Source: Biomphalaria glabrata
Taxonomy: Eukaryota > Mollusca > Gastropoda > Planorbidae
Direction of reading: 5' to 3'
Assembly: GCF_947242115.1 (NCBI RefSeq)
Contig: NC_074715.1
Span: 45,793,086 to 45,857,085, forward strand
Length of the DNA stretch: 64,000 nucleotides
In this document: one piece after another, positions 10,907-22,375 of the stretch
How the letters are laid out: each line of letters begins with the position of its first letter
Position numbering within the stretch: position 1 is the stretch's first letter
The notes under the pieces: generated by a model
What the model was told of the DNA's origin: nothing
What the model saw: only the letters and a program-made list of their open reading frames with translations
The model's database searches: none
Program-made: the position numbers and the translations under genes

Positions 10907-13900
10907 TTATAGGCCTATATATTGGATAATATGCATATTTGTTGAAACATTGATTGTTATTTTCATTAACTTCGGCTATTTTTTAACGTTATGTATTTCA
11001 TATTCCGCCAATCGCAAATACATCATGCACATCGATAACATTAAGAATTATTTTTTGTGTTGGACACATGATGTATTATTATGTTATTAAAAGTTCTATC
11101 ATTTTTAAGAAATTCACAAAATGTTAGGCCTACATTAAAGTTTCACAAATGCGTCGACGAAACAGATCTAGATCCATTTTATTACTCAGAGAGCAAATTT
11201 AACAATGAAAGGGCGGGGTAAGACACATTTGGCTTGTGTAACTGTAAGAGTAGATCTAGATTTATCCTTGACTATCAGATGTGTTATTTGTTCGCTAAAC
11301 AACTGAAGCCTATTACGCACAAGGAAAACTCATGGAAGTCCTTTTATCTTTTCTAACAACTAGTCGACATATCGACTACACACTAGCCCTAGAGCTATCT
11401 GACCAATACACACTGGTCTGCTGTCCAACTTTTAGTGTTCTACTCAAGTTCAAGCTTGTTTAATTTTGGGCAGAGAGGAAAAAAAAGGGGGGGGGGATGA
11501 AAGTGTTACTTTTTTTTTCTAGGACTGGTTACCCGAATCCTAAGAACTGTAAGTGTAGTCATTCATTGTAGATCAAGAAATCTTGATCTCAGTATGGCAG
11601 ATTATAGGCCAACGCTTCGGTACCTTCTATCAAAGGTTTAACTATTTGTTTTAGTTGAAACTATTAAAAAAATGTATCTCTAGATTCTCCTGTTATTAAC
11701 AAATTATAGTTTAGCGCTAATGAGTAAATTGAAACTACTAAATATTGACTTATAACGCTTCAGATTCCCACTACAAACTAACTAAAACTAAGCACGGTGC
11801 GCGTTGTGTACACACAACCACGTGACTCGGGGGGGAATTCGGAACTACCTCATTGTACAATTACAATGAATGCTATAATTTTTTTTCTTTTGTCAACAAT
11901 ATCGTGAACCTAGAGTCTTTTTTAATGTATCATCAATTTAGTTTGTTTTAGTTAGCACTATATTACTTTCTGTGTATAGGGCAGGTAAACCCCCAGCTGG
12001 TCTGCATTTGGATGTTCTTAAAGATGGTAAAATGATACAGGTTAGTTTCAACAATAATTTCATGATAATTTTCTTATGCATTGTTACATAGATCTATATT
12101 TTTCTTTTTTAATGTTTGAATTTTTTAGAATCTTCCTTCCAAGATTGATTGTTTTTGAGAATCTTCTTGCAAAGATTGATTGTTTGAGAATCTTCTTGCC
12201 ATGTTTGACAAGATTGATTAAGAATCTTTTTTTATGTTATGATTGTCTGAGAATCTTCTTGCCATGTTTTATTGAGATTCTTCTTGCTATGTTTGTTTGA
12301 AAATTTTGTTTTTATGGTTTCAGAAATTGATGATTGATGAAAAGAAATGTTACTTCTTTGGCCGCAATAAACAGCTGTGTGACTTTACAATAGACCACTC
12401 ATCATGCTCACGTGTGCATTCTGCTTTGATATGGCATCGGCACCTTGCGCGACCGTTTCTTATAGACCTTGGCAGCAGTAAGTCTGGTTCCATGTTGTGA
12501 TCTCTGTCGATCTCATTAAAGGGAAACACTCGACGCTAACATAGCTTTAAAAGTGTTTTCAAAAATGACACCCTTTATTTAAAATTGTTGATAATAATAA
12601 TTTTTATTACCTGTGAGGAAAATTGTTGAATAATTGTGCATTACACATAACAATACTCTAGTATTAGAGCAAATATTTTATACATTTATCACTAAATTTA
12701 TATGTTCATACCAGTTTCAACCAGACTTGAAGCTAGTCAATTTATTTTTCAAAAACACACAAAAAAATGTAATTTCAAAATGTCTTCTTATCTTATATAA
12801 TACAGACGTTAGTTCAAAAAAGAAGATGATTACGTCCTACGCGTCAGATGTAGTTTTTAATCCTATGCTGAATATTAACCAAATAAAATAACATTATTAA
12901 AAAGTTTTCAAAACATGTCCCACATATAAAATATTAACCACTGATGTCTCCCTTATCTGACTTAATTTGACCTGCGTTGTATTTTGTAAGAAAACACTTA
13001 AATGTTGGCTCTCCTACCTCTTTTTTTTTTTTTACCAGCTGTCATCTTACTATGAGAAAAAATGTCTGGTAGATGCCAGGAAAATACATTTCTGAAGCTT
13101 AGAATACAGAGCCCACTGGTAAAACTTTTAGTGCTCTCCCAGCCAGCAAGGGAAACCTGCTGCCACTCTTATACTTCTATTCTTATCAAATACTTAAAAA
13201 TTATGCATAAAAAATTATTTCCAAAAAAAAAATAATAAATAAACAGGGCTTACTTTAATGAGCATTCATTGTGTAAATTGGGATTCAAAACATATTGTAA
13301 ATATATGTAGGCAAAGAAAGTTGTGTTATAATTGAATGTCTTTAGGTTTCTTTTCTCTTCTAAACTTTACAACACTCCTGACCCCTATAGTTGACTAGTG
13401 AGTGCAAAAATTTTTTATTTTACTTAAATGTAAAAGTTTCACAAGCAATGGCCAATGAATTCTAGCACTCCTTGTTGCTCCCATGGAACTATCAGATAGG
13501 GACAAACCTTTCCATAATTTTTAACCCTTTCATGTACAGTGTATGGAAATAGATGGAAAATGCTTATCTCCCTCTAAGAAACTCTATCACTGAAAGCAGA
13601 GGAAAAAAGATGTTGAAAGGAGAACTTAAATAGACCCCTGGCAGACAACTGCTTTGTCTGAGTTACAAGATATGTAGGCTGTAAAATAATGCACTCTTCC
13701 TTAATCTTCTGTCGGAAAATATTGTACCTTGGTGAAGTTATAATATATGAAATTTTTGTACTTGTGATTAAATCTTTTTTATATAACAATACCAGTCATC
13801 TAATGTATGTTTTAAATTCTCTTACAGCTCATGGTACATACATTGGCCACATACGACTTGAGTCTAAAAAACCACAGCAGATTCCCATAGACAGTGAAAT

Positions 13901-16900
13901 ACATTTTGGTGCATCAACTCGCATTTATGTCATCCGAGAGCGTCCACAGATGGGTCTGAGCAACATGGATGAGAAAGATGGAAAGAGAGAGGATTCTGAG
14001 GGCAACTTGTTAGGTTTGCCAGAGTCTGAAACTGAATTAGATGTGAGTGAAGCCAAATGCAACCCTAAATTAGACATTTGTGACAAGATGTGTTGGTTGT
14101 AAACACAAAATCAAATGTTGTAATTGTCAGATGAGATTAGTTTGTAAACATCGACTTGTACATTGAAGTATATATTGAAAGCATCCAACTAAACCTAGTA
14201 GACTTTTTAAAAAATAAATTTATTAGAAAGCATATAATGTACACTAAAATAGATTTTTTGTAGATTTAGATTTTTTTATAATGGCTTCCAATACAAATTA
14301 AGAAAATGGAAACTTTGAAATCTGTAACACCCAATGACATAGTAAAAAAAAAATAATAATTTTGATTTCCATAAAAGGAAATTAAAAAATTGTTAATAAT
14401 TGAGTTAATCGTAACTTAAATTCCCAAAATAGTCTGCAGTGAGGTAGTAAAATGAAGGACTACTCATAAATTCAATTTCTTTTGTTGTCAATTACCTCTC
14501 TCTAAATGGTAAGCCTATTTTAATTTAATTTAAAAAATCACACTAACTCTCTCGGTTGGCATTACACTTTTAGCGATTACAGTTTGTTTCTTATAGAAGA
14601 ACAAAATTCTGCATTGTTAAATCTGAAATGATACAAAATACATTCATTTTAAGAATAACTTTGTGGCTCATAAATCACTGGATTCGCCAGTTCGTGATTT
14701 CATAACTCTTTCAGTGTGGCATTACTCTCAACGAGTAACTTTGCATGCACTGGAGAGTGTGGCATTACTCTCAGCAAATTGTTCTTCATTTTTGTTCTAA
14801 ATTGTATGCAGGACCAACACATTGTCTTTTTTAAATGACAACATTGTGTTAGTAGTTCCACATTTTTAGTTTATATTTTATGGGACCAAAAATATTTAAA
14901 TAATACAATTTTTTTGTGAATTTTAAAATCTTTTTTCAAATTTTAAGTGTTTAGGTTTGTTTGTGATTTTTCAATATTTATTGATTAAATTTACAATTGT
15001 AAGGCCAAATCTTTTAGTATATAGATCTATAATATGATGCAGAAAGTAAGGTGTTTGTATGTGTGTATGTCCCAATTAAAAAATCAAATTCGTTTGACCA
15101 ATCATGATAAAACTTGGCATAAATGATCCTTAGATCATGGCAGATACTGTTTAATGTCCCTCCACAACAGTAGGTCCCTAAAAGAGTAAAAGAAATATTT
15201 TATGAAACAATTTCTTGTTATTTATTACACTTTTGTAGCCTATTCATTTTCTTTCAAAATACAATCAAATACGGTAAATAATAAGTTATAAAAGTGTTAG
15301 ATTAGTTCTTCTAACACTACCACCCTGCAAATTTTTCTTCGTCCCAAAAAAACTCCATTTTTTCTATCAATATAATTTGCGCATAAAGAGTTAAGGCAGT
15401 GGGGCCAACCTTTCATTGCCTAAGGGCATATACATACAATATAAACATCCCAGACTGCCTAACTAAAAAACACAATGTTTTTGGCAAAGCCTCTATGACT
15501 TTATTAGGCCTCTAGGTTTAAAGTTTCAAGAGGCCAGAGAGTGTCACATCCCTTCAAAGTCGGTTCTCATATATTTCTCAAAGCAGCAGGTGTAAAATAC
15601 ACACGTTACTTCAAAAAAGAAATTGATTACGTCCTACGTGTAACTAGTAAATACCTAGACCTAGATGGTTAAGCTTGATTACTTCAAATTGCAATTTCTA
15701 AAATGCTCTTTTTATACACAGTTAATGTTTAAAATTGATACTTGATTTCAATTCTTAAAATCATGCTTTAATTCCATTTCTAGTACTACATAAACTCATC
15801 GTTTAACTCCATTCAGAGCTTGCAAAGCCCAAATCCTCTCTTACAAAAGCCTTGGACTAAAATCTTGCGGTGATGCACAGTGCACATTTCCATACAAGTC
15901 AAGAGCCTGTACCTTCCCCAACTGTCGAGACAGATTTCGGCAAGTCTGGTGACAGTTAACTAGTGGCGGTTACAGTATAGGAATATGAGACAAGCTCCCC
16001 GCAGTTAGCGCTGTTCCCGGCCACTTATAGTGAGTGGGCCAGGACCGGTTACGGCGCGCTGTGTACACGGCACGGCCCGGTTTTACCAGTCAGTCAACCA
16101 ATATGGCCGCCTACCGTTGGGTGCCCTCAGACAGGACAGGGGTGAAGAACCCCATGTCCAGGCCTGGTGGTTGGATAAAAGCCTTTCTAACCATCAACAG
16201 GATAATGGCGCCTCCAGCGCCGATTCCCTACTGGACTTCATCGAAGGTGACAGTTAACAGAATATGAGACACAGTTTCCTCTTTCTCTCTTCCTGCAATG
16301 GGGGCACCATGAGTCAACATTTGGCCTGAACCATGCAAATTACTAAGCAATGAGATAATGGCCCATCTTGCACTGTGCATGGGTAGCCTCCATCACAGGA
16401 AGGCTAGGTCAAGACACCTTGTGTGATTAAAATCAATATTTCCTGTTCATTACTGAATCATTTCAGATTTGATTGTGTATCCTGTATCTATCTGTATATA
16501 TCAGGACTTATACAACAAATTGCTCCACATTTTATTTAAAGATTTTTTGTTTCTGACACAGAATCTCACAGAATTCAACACAGCACACAACAGGCGAGTT
16601 ATATCTGTGGCAGATATGCCTGATGTTCCAAACCCACTCAAGCGCAAACACAAGACTTACCATGTTAACTTTGCAGATGAAGAAGAGATTATCAACCCAG
16701 GTAATTTCTTCTATTTTCAAAACTTATGTGTGTTTTATCATGTGTGTATGAATGTGTATATTAATTTTATGCACCATTTATATAGAAATCCATTGATTTA
16801 ATATTTAGCTTGCTTGCATTGACAAAAGCTATACTTCAAAAGAATTTATGCCAGATTTAACAATAAAAAATAAAAATAATTTTTGTCATAAACATTTATC

Positions 16901-19900
16901 AAAAATATTTTATTTGCTCATAAATTTCCAATTCAATTTTTTTCTAAAAATAAAACTATTTAGTTGATGATTTTCAATGACTGTCTGTAGGGAAGAAAAT
17001 GTGACGAGATTGTACAAAGTTTAAGCTATAAATGAACAAACTTAACACATTTTTTATTAACAATTTTCTACAAGCCTCCTTTGTTTTAGTTTGCCTGATT
17101 TACAAATGTTAGGGCTCTCTTTATGTGTACTGTATATGTTAAGGTACTAAAAATACTATTTGGATTTGAGGCTCCACCTTATCATGAGCAAGTTAATATG
17201 TCATTTGATAATTAGTCACATTATCCTGTTCTCATTGCAGGCAGCTTGTAAAGTGCATTGAAAACTTCCATTTTAACTTTTTCTCTTCTGATTGATGATA
17301 CCATCTTTTATTTGACCCCATTAAATTAATTTAATTTTTGGGTTCATAAATTTTAATTTGTGTTCTATAAAAAGGGCATGCATTTATCTCTTCCAATTAT
17401 AACATTGTCTGATTAAAAGAAAAATGTTATTGAAGTTTAACCCTAACAGGCTAGTGAAATACAAATGGAAAAAATGAATAATTCCTTCTGAGCGCGGAAA
17501 ATAATTACGTAGAGATAGAGTTAACTTCTATTTGCAATAATTTTTTTCTTATATTATTCTTTAACTAAAAACACTTGAGTCTATATTTTGAATTTTCATT
17601 GTAACTATTATCTATTTTCTTTAACAAATAATGGCAAATGTCTTCGATTCTGAAGATAAGGATTGGTACAGTGATTCACATGACAATGCAGACCCAGTTG
17701 TGACCTGCATATTTTCCAGCATCTCATGCAGACAAAGCCGTCATTCGCTGGCAGTCTATTTAAGTTTTCTTTCCATCTTCTGCGCCTGTTTTCAATAATG
17801 TCTTTTTTTGAGTCTCAAAATGTTTGTCCTGCAGTCTTTGTGAGAGCTCTCCAACTCTGTCTATTTCATAGGCCATCTGCTGCCAGCTACTTTCCTCTAT
17901 GCCAGTGAGGGTGAAATGGCACTTAAGTTGATCTTTATAGCGCTTATGAGATGCACCTCTATTACAGCATCCTCCTTAAAGCACGCCAAAGAAAATCACT
18001 TTTGACATGCAGTCGTCTCCCATGCAGGATAAGTGTCCAACCCAATGCAGCTGTCAAATGGTAATTAGTGCTTCTATACTGTCCACACCAGCCTCCATCA
18101 GAACATAGGTCTCTGCACCTGGCAACAAAAATCAATGTTTATAAAGCAGTGGTTCTCACCACTCTTTTGTATGGCTTTCAGACCTGGGTGCTCTACCCAA
18201 AGCTTCCTGAACACTTCCATCAAAGGGGCCTTCACTTTGTGATGGGCATACGCTGGCAAGACTACATTACAAATAACTATGTTTAACAAATAATTGTTTA
18301 GTAATAATATAGTTTTTCTAACTGCACATTTTTTCAACTAGTTTGTTATTTTTTATTTTTTATCTGTGCAGAAGATATAGATCCTTCCATTGGTCGCTTT
18401 AGAAATCTTGTTCAAACAACAGTCATACCTTCAAAGGTTGGTAGTTTTTGTTTTTCTTTTTAACAAATTCTTAATTACTTTTTCACACTGGTAACAAAAA
18501 CAAAAAGAAAAAAAGAAAATTGGGGTCTGTATCCTTGGCCTATATATAAATGTAGAGCATAGACATGAGTGTAACATCAAATTCACACAGAAATTATGAG
18601 ATGACTATGTGATGATTGGATATGCCTGTCAGGCTGTTGTCACTGTTATCCAGAGTTTCACTCCTGTATTTGCTGTCATCCTGTAGATTTGGGCTGACAT
18701 ACTCATTGTTACATGAATTGCAGAAATGAAAATCAAATTGAAGCTTTCCACCCATCCAATGCAAATTATTAAAGAGTAGCTACAAAACAAAACAAATACT
18801 TATAATAAAGACTAAAAACCCAATACCTTTGAAATCAAGTTAAAACATTAATGTTCATAAAAAGAAATATTAGCAAACAAGAACATAAAACTAAACACTA
18901 TCAGTAAAATCACCAAACTAGTGACATTCCAGAAGACTGTAAAAAAAAAAATAGCCATGAAACATAGAAAGTTTTAAAGCATAATAGAAATACAAAAACA
19001 TGATGTAATCAAATTCTCAGAAAGAGGCCAAGTTCAAGGCTCATTGCTTATTCCATTGTACAAGTTCATAAAATTGCTCTTTCTTGCTAGGGCATGGAGG
19101 AGACTTAGTTTGTCTCTAATCAACATGCCTAACTAGGTTAATACATGGGTAGGTGTAGGATGTAATAATCTTCTTGTTTTGGGAGAAATACTTTAGATAA
19201 CAAAATAAGGTACACCTGAAACTTTTAACAGAAAGGATAACACCAACTGATTGAAAAATGTGTAAAATATGTACCTAGAGGAAAGGAACTTATTTCATGG
19301 GCACAAAGAAACTTCTTGCAGTGTCAAATTACAATAGATTGCATTATTTCTTTAGATTGTGGCAAATCAGCTCTAGACACTAGTGTTAAAAGACAGTGGC
19401 AAATCAGTTAAAGATACTAGTATTAAAAAGATGTCAGTTCCAATATATATCAATTCTTTCTATGAAAGAAAGATGCTGCTTGACCATACTCACTTGCTGT
19501 TCTTAATTTTGCATAAGTTAAGGACTTTCCAGGCAGTGATGTTAATGTTGCCTACATCACAAATGTTCCCTTCAACTTACAGCCACTTGAGCATGTTACT
19601 TAGTCTTAGTGGTGTGAGTGGAGTGGCTAGACAGTGAAATGACATTTAGTGTGTTCTGATACAGTGAATCCCTGCTCATTGTGGTCTAGTCAGCAATAAG
19701 TTTGTTGATTGTTTGGCTTTGGTGGGTGCTATGTTGGCTCTGAGGATGTTGACATTCTTAGCCAGTGCAAGGTGCTTCAGTTATTAAACAAGGATCACTA
19801 TGAGAAGGAAGTTTGTGGTTCTTGTTCATGTGTTAATGATTATTTGTTGTTCCTTTTGAAATGGGTTATGCTTACTCTGATATATTTATGTCAGCCTGCC

Positions 19901-20588
19901 ACAGGCAGCAAGTGGACAATCATACATTGTGTCTGTAGGAGGGTCTAAAGGGCCACAAGTTTTGCTCTTAGCCATGCCATGTGGTTCTCGAAGACTTCTT
20001 CAGCTGTGTTTCTTTTTTTTTTTTTATTTAGTCAAGGTGAAGCATTTCTAGCAGAAGTGATGTAAACCAACATCAGCACAGAAAAAACAAAATCTCTTAT
20101 TTTAATCTTCATATTCCTTTTTCATTGCTGTCTTTTAAATTGATGTTTTTTTTTTATTATTATTGCCCATTTCTATCATTTATTTTATCATTTATTAGAC
20201 TTGTCATTTATATGTAACTTTAACTCTGACCATAACTGTATTTTATTTTCTTCAGCGAGGTAAACTGGACCTCAGTGTTGTCAACTCTGGTTTACATCTA
20301 CAAACAAACAAGAACCAGCACAACAGTCACAGTCTCTATGGGGATCTCCCCACAGCAGGCCCTGGCTCTATGTTGGCCAACCCACTCAGCATTGCAGCAA
20401 AACTTGGTCTGCCAGTTCCTAATCTCGCCCCTGATGTGGACTTTTTTGCACCTGTTCAACCCACAGTCCAGCCAGCAGCAATCCCTGTGGCCAGTGTGGA
20501 AGAACAAGGTCCAAAAGAACCCAAAAAGAAGAAATATGCCAAGGAGGCGTGGCCTGGGAAGAAACCTACGCACAATCTACTGGTGTGA
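10188..20588 (+). CDS. PPP1R8: Nuclear inhibitor of protein phosphatase 1 (NIPP1)
   Basis: Seven exons (10188-10228, 11980-12040, 12324-12477, 13828-14042, 16562-16700, 18372-18436, 20256-20588) join in frame to 335 aa; human NIPP1 has 351. Residues 14-125 hold the forkhead-associated phosphothreonine-binding domain, with GR at 47-48, SRVH at 63-66 and HGT at 87-89. The central PP1-binding region follows, with the docking motif read as HVNF at 191-194 where mammals have RVTF. The conserved 'EEIINPEDIDPSIGRFRNLV' is at 197-217, and the C terminus 'KKKKYAKEAWPGKKPT' is nearly identical to the human one. The protein is nuclear, scaffolds PP1, and binds phosphorylated spliceosome factors such as CDC5L and SAP155 in mammals. 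The start ATG follows an open 5' region and gives MSGPLVNN; the first 13 residues are divergent. All introns are GT-AG and the phases agree at every join. Confidence 0.95.
10813..10895. repeat. AT dinucleotide microsatellite in PPP1R8 intron 1
   Basis: About 40 AT units run without break, ending in TTTATA variants. The tyrosine/isoleucine frame across it is not a gene. Confidence 0.9.
11980..12040 (+). CDS. PPP1R8: PPP1R8 coding exon 2
   Basis: The exon encodes (W)AGKPPAGLHLDVLKDGKMIQ, which aligns with human WAGKPPPGLHLDVVKGDKLIE. The acceptor is tatag and the donor gttagt. Confidence 0.93.
12110..12310. repeat. Degenerate tandem repeat in PPP1R8 intron 2
   Basis: The phrase 'gagaatcttcttgccatgtt' and its variants recurs about six times at irregular spacing of roughly 25-40 bases. 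It fills most of this 283-base intron. Confidence 0.6.
12324..12477 (+). CDS. PPP1R8: PPP1R8 coding exon 3 (core of FHA domain)
   Basis: The exon runs from KLMIDEKKCYFFGRN to FLIDLGS and ends one base into the Thr codon. It contains the phosphopeptide-binding GR and SRVH residues. The donor is gtaagt. Confidence 0.95.
12795..12850 (+). repeat. Dispersed repeat C fragment in PPP1R8 intron 3
   Basis: The block 'acagacgttagttcaaaaaa' plus 'gattacgtcctacgcgt' matches the segment near 1080-1125. Confidence 0.6.
13060..13172. repeat. Dispersed repeat D copy in PPP1R8 intron 3
   Basis: The words 'atttctgaagcttagaatac', then 'cttttagtgctctccc' and 'gggaaacctgctgcc', occur in the same order near 32625-32725 (atttctgaagctcagaatgc, cttttagcattccccctg, gggaacctgcagc). 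This is a dispersed family of unknown class. Confidence 0.5.
13575..13665 (+). mobile_element. Short LINE 3' fragment in PPP1R8 intron 3
   Basis: The sequence 'ggagaacttaaatagacccc' followed by 'tggcagacaactgctttgtc' resembles the reverse complement of the LINE piece at 17725-17775. Only about 90 bases are recognisable. Confidence 0.4.
13828..14042 (+). CDS. PPP1R8: PPP1R8 coding exon 4 (end of FHA domain, acidic linker)
   Basis: The exon starts THGTYIGHIRL, passes through PQQIPIDSEIHFGASTR and ends LLGLPESETELD before donor gtgagt. An open frame continues past the donor to 14102, but it does not match the family and is intronic. Confidence 0.94.
15020..15195 (-). repeat. Repeat family E, partial antisense copy
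   Basis: 'gataaaacttggcataaatg' and 'gatcatggcagatactgttt' are the reverse complement of the conserved block in the copies at 31380-31460 and 51840-51930. Confidence 0.65.
15590..15680 (+). repeat. Dispersed repeat C fragment in PPP1R8 intron 4
   Basis: 'acacacgttacttcaaaaaa' followed by 'gattacgtcctacgtgt' matches the other two copies. Confidence 0.6.
15870..16430. repeat. GC-rich repeat island in PPP1R8 intron 4
   Basis: This block is visibly richer in G, C and CpG than the intron around it. The 12-mer atgcacagtgca at about 15873 recurs inverted near 16370. The phrases 'ggtgacagttaac' and 'aatatgagaca' occur twice, near 15950-15990 and 16245-16270, so about 280 bases look inserted or duplicated. 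On the minus strand, 'CPHC' and 'ETVSHIL' words near 16330-16265 hint at the zinc-knuckle end of a LINE. Short frames starting at 16030 and 16034 match nothing I know. Confidence 0.4.
16562..16700 (+). CDS. PPP1R8: PPP1R8 coding exon 5 (PP1-docking segment)
   Basis: The exon encodes NLTEFNTAHNRRVISV, then a basic KRKHK stretch, HVNF and ADEEEIINP. It is flanked by cag and gtaatt splice sites and ends in phase 1. Confidence 0.94.
17640..18060 (-). mobile_element. LINE C-terminal fragment, antisense, PPP1R8 intron 5
   Basis: The minus strand reads 'KRYKDQLKCHFTLTGIEESS' followed by WQQMAYEIDR, which matches the region after the reverse transcriptase in a common animal non-LTR family. Frame breaks show decay. 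Confidence 0.65.
18062..18290 (+). mobile_element. LINE reverse-transcriptase fragment, sense, PPP1R8 intron 5
   Basis: The plus strand reads 'LATKINVYKAVVLTTLLYGF' and 'FVMGIRWQDYITNN', the end of the thumb region of the same kind of LINE. It directly abuts the antisense fragment at 17640-18060, so the two pieces are in opposite orientation. Confidence 0.7.
18372..18436 (+). CDS. PPP1R8: PPP1R8 coding exon 6
   Basis: The exon encodes (E)DIDPSIGRFRNLVQTTVIPSK, which aligns with human EDVDPSVGRFRNMVQTAVVP. The acceptor is gtgcag and the donor gttggt. Confidence 0.94.
20256..20588 (+). CDS. PPP1R8: PPP1R8 coding exon 7 (C terminus)
   Basis: The exon encodes RGKLDLSVV, a variable linker, PNLAPDVDFF and the conserved basic end KYAKEAWPGKKPTHNLLV followed by TGA. 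The mammalian counterpart of this tail carries the RNA-binding and second inhibitory activity. Confidence 0.94.
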   Translation, partial: RGKLDLSVVNSGLHLQTNKNQHNSHSLYGDLPTAGPGSMLANPLSIAAKLGLPVPNLAPDVDFFAPVQPTVQPAAIPVASVEEQGPKEPKKKKYAKEAWPGKKPTHNLLV

Positions 20589-20774
20589 TTGGTCTGTTTG
20601 TGTGCACGTTTTTGAGAATGTTTACAGTGTACTGTAATGAAATATGTTTTGTTGAATGTTTAAATCATTGTACAGAAACTCCTTAGGTTTTTATTGTGAG
20701 ATTCATAGTCCATTGAATCACTGTTGCACAGATTTGACTGGGTTCACTTTTGAACATCATACATGTTAGAAGAG

Positions 20775-20780
20775 AATAAA
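20775..20780 (+). terminator. Candidate poly(A) signal, PPP1R8
   Basis: An AATAAA lies about 190 bases downstream of the stop codon. Confidence 0.45.
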
Positions 20781-22375
20781 TGAATAACTGTATGGATTGT
20801 TGCATATATTATAGAAAGCAGCTCCTTGGGCTAAATTTAATCAAATTGAAGCATTAACAAGATTTGAAACCAAAGATGTGAAACCACACATGTTTTTCCA
20901 GCTAAAGGTGCTCATGCTGTCCGGAAAATGTGGTCCTAAATAACAAAGATAAGCTCACCATTATCAAAATTTCAAGACCCATTAGTGTTCATATCCAGCA
21001 GATGTGGTCCTGCTACCAGGTTGGTTTAGGGCTGATTTATTGTTTGACAAAAGAGGACTGAACACTTCTCCCTTTCTGGGTCTTCTGATCCACTTCTCTT
21101 GGACTCCATGAAGCCAAAAGCGAGGCTTTCATTATCAGCCTTCAATTAGGAATTTATTTATTTTTAATACTTTAAATTAATACAGAGCTATTAACAATCA
21201 TAATGTAGTCTCAGGGCACTTTGATAACATAACAAACAACCATGAGGGTAAAACTGACAAACTCAAGTTTGGAACAGATAGGTCTTAATGTTCTTCTTGA
21301 CTGTAGTGAAGCATGAGATGTACTAAAAAATTTTTTCCACGTCCTCAAACTTTTAAAACAAGGCTTTGAATAGTGGACAATTTTATTGAACTTTGAACCT
21401 TCTTTTTTTTATTTTTGCAATTTTTTTTTCAAGCTATGTTCGTTTGTGTAAAATATTGACTTCTAAAATTTCGGCTTGTAAATTAGATTTTAATCTTTTC
21501 TTACTAAGGGCTGGATGAACTGAGTTGTTAATGTTAGATTTTATTTTACTCCATGATTTTTTAAAATGTTTAGTTCATTATTAATATATTCATTGCCATC
21601 AATCATATTAAACCAAAAACAAAAAATGTAAATGAGTTGTTCTTTTTACAATACAGAACTTGTATTTAGATTTTCATTATATGGTCTACTTACAGATTTC
21701 TAACTAACTCATTCTGAACTGCTATTTTAGATCTCTTTAAAAGCACAGTTTAAAATTCTATTTCATTAACGTAGGGGTACTTTAAATGTCTTTGAAAAAA
21801 AGTGTAATGGCTACTATTGCTCTTCTAAAGCCAACCCTTTTTTCTTAATGCGTGTTATACACTACTATACACAAACATATAATCCAATTTTATTCATGAA
21901 AAAGAGTTTCACACCTTTCTTTCTCATAACTAAATATAACCATGGAGATTCATTTAGATTTTAGTTGTGTTGTGTTGGCTCAAAAAAAAAAAGATCCTCT
22001 AAAAGTGTCATGTAGTTTTGTAGCATTAAATTTGTGTACTTTATATCAATCATTTAGTTTAAAACATGTGGAGTGTCTTCATTGATGCCACAGATGGTCA
22101 CATAAAACTATTCCTTAAATTAAATAATTATTGGTATTATATGTACATAATGTGCACAAGAAAAGATTTAAAATGTAGTTTTGTGTAATTCCCTGATTGT
22201 TGGGGATATAAGTTATCTGCAACTCTGCACATGTTGATGAAATATTGGTGCTTGGGTATAATGTAAAGACATATTACGCAAGTAGGACTGACCAGTTAAC
22301 TTGTATTTTGTTTAATACAGCTTTTTTTTTTTTTTTTTTTAAAGTTTCAAACCTGAACAACTTCAGTATACCTGC
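20781..22375. other. Intergenic DNA downstream of PPP1R8
   Basis: No gene is seen. It contains the repeat B copy at 21175-21310 and a T run at about 22321-22340. A longer 3' UTR of PPP1R8 may extend into the first part. Confidence 0.5.
21175..21310 (-). repeat. Repeat family B copy, antisense
   Basis: 'agagctattaacaatcataa', 'agtctcagggcactttgata' and 'acagataggtcttaatg' line up with the copy at 7364-7505. Confidence 0.6.

Noticed and set aside
10690-10929. Open frame with a long YIYIYI run
   Set aside because: It is the translation of the AT microsatellite.
14043-14102. Continuation of PPP1R8 exon 4 to a stop at 14102 (short isoform)
   Set aside because: A good gtgagt donor sits at 14043 and the next 19 residues do not match the family. 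Intron retention is possible but unsupported.
16030-16267. Overlapping frames beginning at 16030 and 16034 in the GC-rich island as a small gene
   Set aside because: Two frames are open over the same bases because GC-rich DNA has few stops. Neither has a known motif, and both lie in repeat-like sequence within an intron.
18150-18165. 'gcagtggttctcacc', similar to a hAT terminus
   Set aside because: It is part of the LINE reading frame encoding KAVVLTTLLYG, with no partner end or duplication nearby.
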